10,381 nt of DNA, taken from NCBI GenBank assembly GCA_030537915.1, contig JAUNUZ010000047.1:1-10381 (forward strand), in the 5' to 3' direction. The notes beneath the pieces were generated by a model, which was not told the origin of the DNA, did not search any database, and saw nothing but the letters and a program-made list of their open reading frames with translations. The position numbers and the translations under genes are program-made. Shown piece by piece: positions 6,610-10,381 of the stretch (within the stretch, counting starts at the first letter, position 1; the number at the start of each line of letters is the position of its first letter). The stretch comes from Micrococcales bacterium. Lineage in GTDB: Bacteria; Actinomycetota; Actinomycetes; Actinomycetales; Dermatophilaceae.

Positions 6610-8115
6610 ATGAGCGACTCCGCGTGGCAGATCGCCGCGATGCTGATCTACCTGCTGGGCATGCTCGCCATCGGGTGGTATTCCTACAACCGCACCAAGG
6701 ATCTCGACGACTACATGCTCGGCGGACGTGACCTGTCCCCACCCGTCGCCGCGCTGTCGGCCGGTGCGGCGGACATGTCTGGTTGGCTGCTCATGGGTCT
6801 GCCCGGAGCCGTCTACGCCGAGGGCCTCGTCGCGGCGTGGATCGCCGTCGGGCTGACCGTCGGTGCCTGGCTCAACTGGAAGGTCGTTGCGCCACGGCTG
6901 CGCGCCTACACGCAGGTGGCCAACAACTCCATCACCGTGCCCAGCTTCCTGGAGAACCGCCTGCACGATCGCTCGCGGCTGCTTCGCCTCACGTCCGGTC
7001 TCATCATCCTCGTGTTCTTTACCTTCTACGTGAGCTCCGGCATGGTGGCCGGCGGTGTCTTCTTCGAGAGTTCCTTCGGGATGGACTATCGCACCGGGAT
7101 GCTCGTCGTCGTAGCCGTCACCGTGGCCTACACGCTCTTCGGTGGGTTCCTCGCAGTGAGCTACACCGACTTCGTGCAGGGTCTGATGATGGTCTGCGCC
7201 CTGGTGGCGGTGCCGCTCGTCGGCCTCGTCGCCGTCGGCGGTCTCCCAGCGGCCACCGCGGCGATCCAGGAGGTGGACCCCGGCCGCCTCGACATGATCC
7301 GGGGTGCGACCTCGATCGGCGTCATCTCTTCGTTGGCCTGGGGCCTGGGGTACTTCGGGCAACCGCACATCATCGTGCGATTCATGGCGCTTCGCAACGC
7401 GCAGGAGGCGACGGCCGGCCGCCGCATCGGCATCGGTTGGATGCTCTTCTCTGTCCTGGGTGCGATCGGCACCTCACTCGTGGGTATCGCGTACTTCGTG
7501 CAGCACCCCGAGCTGGCGATCACGGACCCCGAGACGGTCTACATCCGCATGGGGCAGCTGCTCTTCCACCCCCTCATCGCGGGCTTCATGCTGGCTGCGG
7601 TGCTCGCTGCGGTCATGAGCACGATCAGCAGCCAGCTCCTGGTCACCGCGTCGGCCCTCGTCGAGGATCTCTACAAGGCACTTGGCCGCGCACCTCAGGC
7701 AGACTCGCGCTACGTGTTGCTCGGGCGGTTGGCGGTGCTCGGGGTGTCACTCGTCGCGTGCGCGATGGCGTGGAACAAGGGTGGCTCCATCCTCGAGCTC
7801 GTCAGCTTCGCGTGGGCCGGTTTCGGCGGCGCCTTCGGCCCGACCGTGCTGCTCTCCCTCTACTGGCGCAAGCTCACCGCGACCGGAGCCCTCGCCGGGA
7901 TGATCGTGGGCGCGGTGCTGGTGGGGTGGTGGGGGACAGCCAGCGGTGGCGTCTTCGAGCTGTACGAGATCGTCCCGGGCTTTGTCGGCAACGTGCTCGT
8001 GGCCGTGGTCGTGAGCCTGCTCACCTTCCGGCCCCAGGAGGAGATCACGGTCGAGTTCGACGAGAGCAAGCGGCTCGCGGAACTCCTCGTCGCGGAGGAG
8101 AGTGCGCCGGTCTGA
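6610..8115 (+). CDS. putP: PutP-type sodium/proline symporter
   Basis: A sodium:solute symporter of the SSS family, 501 residues, essentially the length of E. coli PutP (502). It would bring L-proline into the cell with Na+ across the cytoplasmic membrane. The family signature is very clear: GGRDLSPPVAALSAGAADMSGWLLMGLPGA, with Arg40, Asp55 and Ser57 at the same numbers as the functional residues of E. coli PutP. Later come YFGQPHI, MSTISSQLLVTASAL (from 336, including Ser340) and FAWAGFGGAFGP. About a dozen hydrophobic segments are spread through the chain, with a short charged C-terminal tail. ATG 6610 is chosen because GAAAGG (6596-6601) precedes it by 8 nt and the protein then matches PutP from residue 1. 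An in-frame GTG at 6517 would add an Arg/Pro-rich, implausible leader. Proline specificity is inferred from similarity. It has no obvious role in the B12 pathway around it. Confidence 0.92.
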   Translation: MSDSAWQIAAMLIYLLGMLAIGWYSYNRTKDLDDYMLGGRDLSPPVAALSAGAADMSGWLLMGLPGAVYAEGLVAAWIAVGLTVGAWLNWKVVAPRLRAYTQVANNSITVPSFLENRLHDRSRLLRLTSGLIILVFFTFYVSSGMVAGGVFFESSFGMDYRTGMLVVVAVTVAYTLFGGFLAVSYTDFVQGLMMVCALVAVPLVGLVAVGGLPAATAAIQEVDPGRLDMIRGATSIGVISSLAWGLGYFGQPHIIVRFMALRNAQEATAGRRIGIGWMLFSVLGAIGTSLVGIAYFVQHPELAITDPETVYIRMGQLLFHPLIAGFMLAAVLAAVMSTISSQLLVTASALVEDLYKALGRAPQADSRYVLLGRLAVLGVSLVACAMAWNKGGSILELVSFAWAGFGGAFGPTVLLSLYWRKLTATGALAGMIVGAVLVGWWGTASGGVFELYEIVPGFVGNVLVAVVVSLLTFRPQEEITVEFDESKRLAELLVAEESAPV

Positions 8116-8213
8116 CGGCGGCCGGAAGGTCGGTTTCGCAAGCGGCAGAGTTGGGGCGCACCAGTGACGCCTCCTGGCGTGACCGCGCCCATCGGCACGT
8201 CGACGTCGCGCGA

Positions 8214-8219
8214 TAGGCT
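8214..8219 (+). promoter_or_regulatory. Possible -10 element for the cobO-cobB transcript
   Basis: TAGGCT in the context GATAGGCTGCC fits the actinobacterial TAnnnT -10 pattern. It lies 41 nt before the second riboswitch, so a transcript starting about 8226 would carry the full aptamer. The region 17 nt upstream (ATCGGC) is not a good -35. Confidence 0.35.
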
Positions 8220-8260
8220 GCCGCCACGGCCCGCGCGGGTCGTCTCACCATCCATCGAAC

Positions 8261-8373
8261 GTGGACGGCGGAACAGAAGAAGCCGGTGCGAAGCCGGCAC
8301 GGTCCCGCCACTGTGACCCCGATTCAGCCTCGCCCGGAGCGAGGCGGGGGAGTCAGGCACTCTGGCCGTCCAC
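8261..8373 (+). ncRNA. Cobalamin (AdoCbl) riboswitch upstream of cobO
   Basis: This is a second B12-sensing leader. P1 is a perfect 9-bp helix (8261-8269 with 8365-8373). Core elements are GAAGCCGGTGCGAAGCC (8278-8294), GGTCCCGCCACTGTGA (8301-8316) and the 3' conserved AGTCAGGCACTCTGG (8351-8365). The P5 stem GCCGG/CCGGC closes the loop TGCGAAG (8287-8293). A 7-bp peripheral hairpin, GCCTCGC/GCGAGGC (8327-8333 with 8339-8345), replaces the longer variable region of the first riboswitch, making this copy more compact. It should repress cobO and cobB when adenosylcobalamin is plentiful. The fold was not computed. Confidence 0.93.
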
Positions 8374-8378
8374 ATGCT

Positions 8379-8401
8379 CTCGAGGGCGCGGACCCGTCGA
8401 G
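8379..8401 (+). promoter_or_regulatory. Expression-platform hairpin overlapping the cobO Shine-Dalgarno
   Basis: CTCGAGGG (8379-8386) pairs with CCC and TCGAG (8393-8401) with one bulged G at 8396, closing the loop CGCGGA (8387-8392). The 3' arm includes the first bases of the GAGGAAGG Shine-Dalgarno (8399-8406), so the formed hairpin would hide part of it. Loop and upper stem share a 12-base identity (GGGCGCGGACCC) with the hairpin before cobN. CGC of this loop can pair with GCG of L5 (8288-8290). Regulatory action is inferred from position and recurrence. Confidence 0.6.
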
Positions 8402-8406
8402 GAAGG
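8399..8406 (+). promoter_or_regulatory. Shine-Dalgarno deciding the cobO start
   Basis: GAGGAAGG ends 9 nt before ATG 8416. It selects that start over the in-frame ATG at 8374, which directly abuts the riboswitch P1 helix and has no SD of its own. Confidence 0.7.
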
Positions 8407-8415
8407 CAGGCAGTC

Positions 8416-9039
8416 ATGCCGCAAGGCCAGCCCGAGATCGTCCCCGACGACGGTCTGACGACGCGCCAGCGGCGCAACCGGCCGATCACCGCCGTCCACA
8501 CCGGGCCGGGCAAGGGCAAGTCGACTGCCGCCTTCGGCATGGCGCTGCGCGGTTGGAATCAGCGCTTCGACATCGGGGTCTTCCAGTTCGTCAAGTCCGC
8601 GAAATGGAAGGTCGGCGAGGAAGAGGTCTTCCGGCGCCTCGGTGAGCTGCATGAGCAGACCGGCGAGGGCGGCGCCGTGGATTGGCACAAAATGGGCTCT
8701 GGTTGGAGCTGGACCCGCACGAGCAGCGGTGAGGACACCCAGGAGCGCCATGCCGCCGACGCCCTTGAGGGCTGGCGTGAGATCCAGCGGCGCCTGGCCA
8801 CTGCGCGCCATGACCTCTACGTCCTCGATGAATTCACCTACCCCATGAAGTGGGGATGGGTCGACGTCGACGAAGTGTGCCAGACGCTGCTGGATCGCCC
8901 CGGACGGCAACACGTCATCGTCACCGGTCGCGACGCCGACCCTCGCCTGCTCGAGGTCGCGACGCTCGTCACCGAGATGACCAAGCTCAAGCACCCGATG
9001 GACACCGGCCAGAAGGGGCAGCGGGGCATTGAATGGTGA
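8416..9039 (+). CDS. cobO: Cob(I)yrinic acid a,c-diamide adenosyltransferase
   Basis: This is a CobO/BtuR/CobA-family corrinoid adenosyltransferase, 207 residues. It transfers the 5'-deoxyadenosyl group of ATP to Co(I) of the corrin, the step after cobalt insertion and reduction. The P-loop GPGKGKST is at residues 30-37, followed by FQFVKSAKWKVGEE, a conserved run in CobO proteins. Next come DEFTYPMKWGWVD and VIVTGRDADPRLLEVATLVTEM, then the ending HPMDTGQKGQRGIEW typical of the family. The N-terminus MPQG followed by PDDGLTTRQRRNRP matches actinobacterial CobO and supports ATG 8416. It is a cytoplasmic protein without signal or membrane segments. It is the first gene of the second riboswitch-controlled unit, and cobB follows after 4 nt. 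Confidence 0.95.
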   Translation: MPQGQPEIVPDDGLTTRQRRNRPITAVHTGPGKGKSTAAFGMALRGWNQRFDIGVFQFVKSAKWKVGEEEVFRRLGELHEQTGEGGAVDWHKMGSGWSWTRTSSGEDTQERHAADALEGWREIQRRLATARHDLYVLDEFTYPMKWGWVDVDEVCQTLLDRPGRQHVIVTGRDADPRLLEVATLVTEMTKLKHPMDTGQKGQRGIEW

Positions 9040-9043
9040 TCCA

Positions 9044-10381
9044 ATGGTGAGCGCGCACCGGCTGCCCCGAGTTCTCATCGCCGCCCCGGCGTCCGGCAGC
9101 GGCAAGACGATGATCGCCACCGGGCTCATGGCCGCCCTGCGTGAGCGGGGCCAGCACGTTTCGCCGCACAAGGTCGGCCCCGACTACATCGACCCCGGTT
9201 ATCACACCCAGGCCGCCGGGCGTCCGGGTCGTAACCTTGACGCCCACCTCGTCGGGGAGGAGCTACTCGTCCCGCTGCTCCTGCACGGTGCGCGGACGCC
9301 GCGAGCGGCCGATATCGCCGTTATCGAGGGGGTCATGGGGCTCTTCGACGGCGCCCTGGGCTCGGAGGGCTTCGCCTCCAGCGCGCACGTCGCCACATTG
9401 ACTCAGACACCCGTGCTGCTCACGGTCAACTGCGCCGCGGCCTCCCGAAGCGTCGCCGCGGTCGTCCACGGGTTCGCCACCTTCGAGCCGGGCGTGCGCG
9501 TCGCGGGAGTGATTCTGAACAACGTCGCTTCGCCACGCCATGAGGCCGAGGCGCGCGCGGGAGTCGCGGCCACCGGCGTCCCGGTGGTCGGGGCTATCCC
9601 GCGGCTGCCCGATGTCGTCGTTCCGAGTCGCCATCTGGGTCTCATCCCGGCAGCGGAGCGGCGCCCCGAGGCCCTCCGCGCGGTCGAGGCGCTGAGCCGG
9701 ATGGCCCGCGATTACCTCGACCTCGACCTCATCCTGGCGATCGCAGGGCGAGCACCCGACCTCTACGCCGACCCGTGGGACCCGTGGTCGGTCACCGGCG
9801 CCGGTGGCGTGCAGGGCGCTGCTCGCGGATCGCGTCCGGTCGTCGCCGTGGCGGCGGGCGAGGCGTTCACGTTCGGATACGCCGAGACTCCGGAGCTCCT
9901 TGAGGCCGCCGGGGCACGCGTTGCGACCTTCGATCCACTCCGGGACCCGGCGCTGCCCCCCGAGACCGCGGCGGTCGTCATCGGCGGCGGCTTCCCCGAG
10001 ATCCACGCCGCCGCGCTCGCCGCGAACCGATCGCTGCGCGCAGCCATCGCGAGCTTCGCCGACGAGGGTGGACCTATCGTCGCCGAATGCGCCGGTCTGC
10101 TCTATCTCTGCCGTGATCTCGACGGAGCGCCCATGTGCGACGTTCTGCCGGCCTCCGCGCAGATGCACCCGCGGCTCGTCCTCGGTTATCGCCACGCCGT
10201 CGCCCTCAGCGACAGCGTCCTGGGTCCGGAGGGGACCCGCGTCGCAGGGCACGAGTTCCATCGCACCCGAGTCCACGTGGACGACAACGCTGGCGACGCG
10301 ACGCGCGCCTGGGGTTGGCACGACCATGACGGTCAACCTCACGTCGAAGGTCTCGTAGCAGGCTCGGTGCACGCCTCCTAC
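9044..10381 (+). CDS. cobB: Cobyrinate/hydrogenobyrinate a,c-diamide synthase, 3' end cut by window
   Basis: CobB amidates the a and c carboxylates of (hydrogeno)byrinic acid with glutamine and ATP, making the substrate of the CobN chelatase in the aerobic route. The frame is open to the window edge with 446 complete codons. The N-terminal synthetase domain has the P-loop PASGSGKT (15-22), KVGPDYIDPGYH and EGVMGLFDG. The C-terminal class I glutamine amidotransferase domain (CobB/CobQ type) has VVIGGGFPEIHA, the nucleophile Cys349 in ECAGLLYL, and GHEFHRTR (about 402-409). The last residues, VHASY, begin the family's terminal HASYLHxH segment, so the catalytic His and probably only a few tens of residues lie outside. 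ATG 9044 is preceded by GGTGAT (9035-9040), complementary to the 16S tail, and lies 4 nt after the cobO stop, implying translational coupling. GTG 9047 is an alternative start. No internal damage is seen. Confidence 0.95.
   Translation, partial: MVSAHRLPRVLIAAPASGSGKTMIATGLMAALRERGQHVSPHKVGPDYIDPGYHTQAAGRPGRNLDAHLVGEELLVPLLLHGARTPRAADIAVIEGVMGLFDGALGSEGFASSAHVATLTQTPVLLTVNCAAASRSVAAVVHGFATFEPGVRVAGVILNNVASPRHEAEARAGVAATGVPVVGAIPRLPDVVVPSRHLGLIPAAERRPEALRAVEALSRMARDYLDLDLILAIAGRAPDLYADPWDPWSVTGAGGVQGAARGSRPVVAVAAGEAFTFGYAETPELLEAAGARVATFDPLRDPALPPETAAVVIGGGFPEIHAAALAANRSLRAAIASFADEGGPIVAECAGLLYLCRDLDGAPMCDVLPASAQMHPRLVLGYRHAVALSDSVLGPEGTRVAGHEFHRTRVHVDDNAGDATRAWGWHDHDGQPHVEGLVAGSVHASY

Noticed and set aside
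6235..7368. Long minus-strand open frame opposite DUF488 and putP
   Set aside because: It has His/Asp/Gly-rich shadow composition, lies entirely over two convincing plus-strand genes, and has no domain or ribosome binding site.
9263..10372. Minus-strand open frame opposite cobB
   Set aside because: Its translation is a compositional shadow of cobB with no family motifs, whereas the plus strand has intact CobB motifs throughout.
1..10381. CRISPR array, tRNA, rRNA, insertion sequence or phage genes
   Set aside because: No regularly spaced repeats, tRNA-like cloverleaf, rRNA motifs, transposase domain or phage protein was seen on either strand.

Overview
The window is a cobalamin (vitamin B12) biosynthesis locus from a very GC-rich bacterium. 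The GC-rich third codon positions, GTG starts, the CobN plus ChlID form of cobaltochelatase, and the cobN, chlID, cobO, cobB gene content all point to an actinobacterium. A Micrococcales-type lineage is a guess; no marker here fixes the genus. All recognisable genes are on the + strand.

Layout: (1) an AdoCbl riboswitch at about 15-160 with a downstream hairpin at 171-186; (2) cobN, the cobaltochelatase large subunit, from GTG 204; (3) chlID, the AAA+/VWA cobaltochelatase partner, from GTG 3927 to 6020; (4) a small DUF488 gene, 6114-6464, whose stop codon lies inside a perfect 20-bp inverted repeat (6444-6489); (5) a PutP-type Na+/proline symporter gene, 6610-8115; (6) a second AdoCbl riboswitch at 8261-8373 with a matching hairpin; (7) cobO, corrinoid adenosyltransferase, 8416-9039; (8) cobB, a,c-diamide synthase, from 9044 and cut off by the window end shortly before its expected C-terminus.

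The four cob genes form one stretch of the late-cobalt (aerobic-type) route. CobB amidates the a and c side chains, CobN with ChlID inserts cobalt using ATP, and CobO adenosylates the cobalt-corrin. Both halves sit behind their own cobalamin riboswitch, so end product should shut down both. In each leader the aptamer is followed by a hairpin with the identical loop CGCGGA placed just before the Shine-Dalgarno, which suggests translational control by a kissing loop.

The most notable feature is that cobN and chlID are one uninterrupted 1938-codon frame (204-6020). The normal CobN end (EGDLEDAK, then a TGA overlapping the chlID GTG as GTGA) is still present but in the neighbouring frame, displaced by an indel near 3903. 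The result is a predicted CobN-ChlID fusion, which is either a real recent mutation or a sequence error. The DUF488 and putP genes between the two cob units have no evident B12 role and look like an insertion or rearrangement that split an ancestral cob operon.
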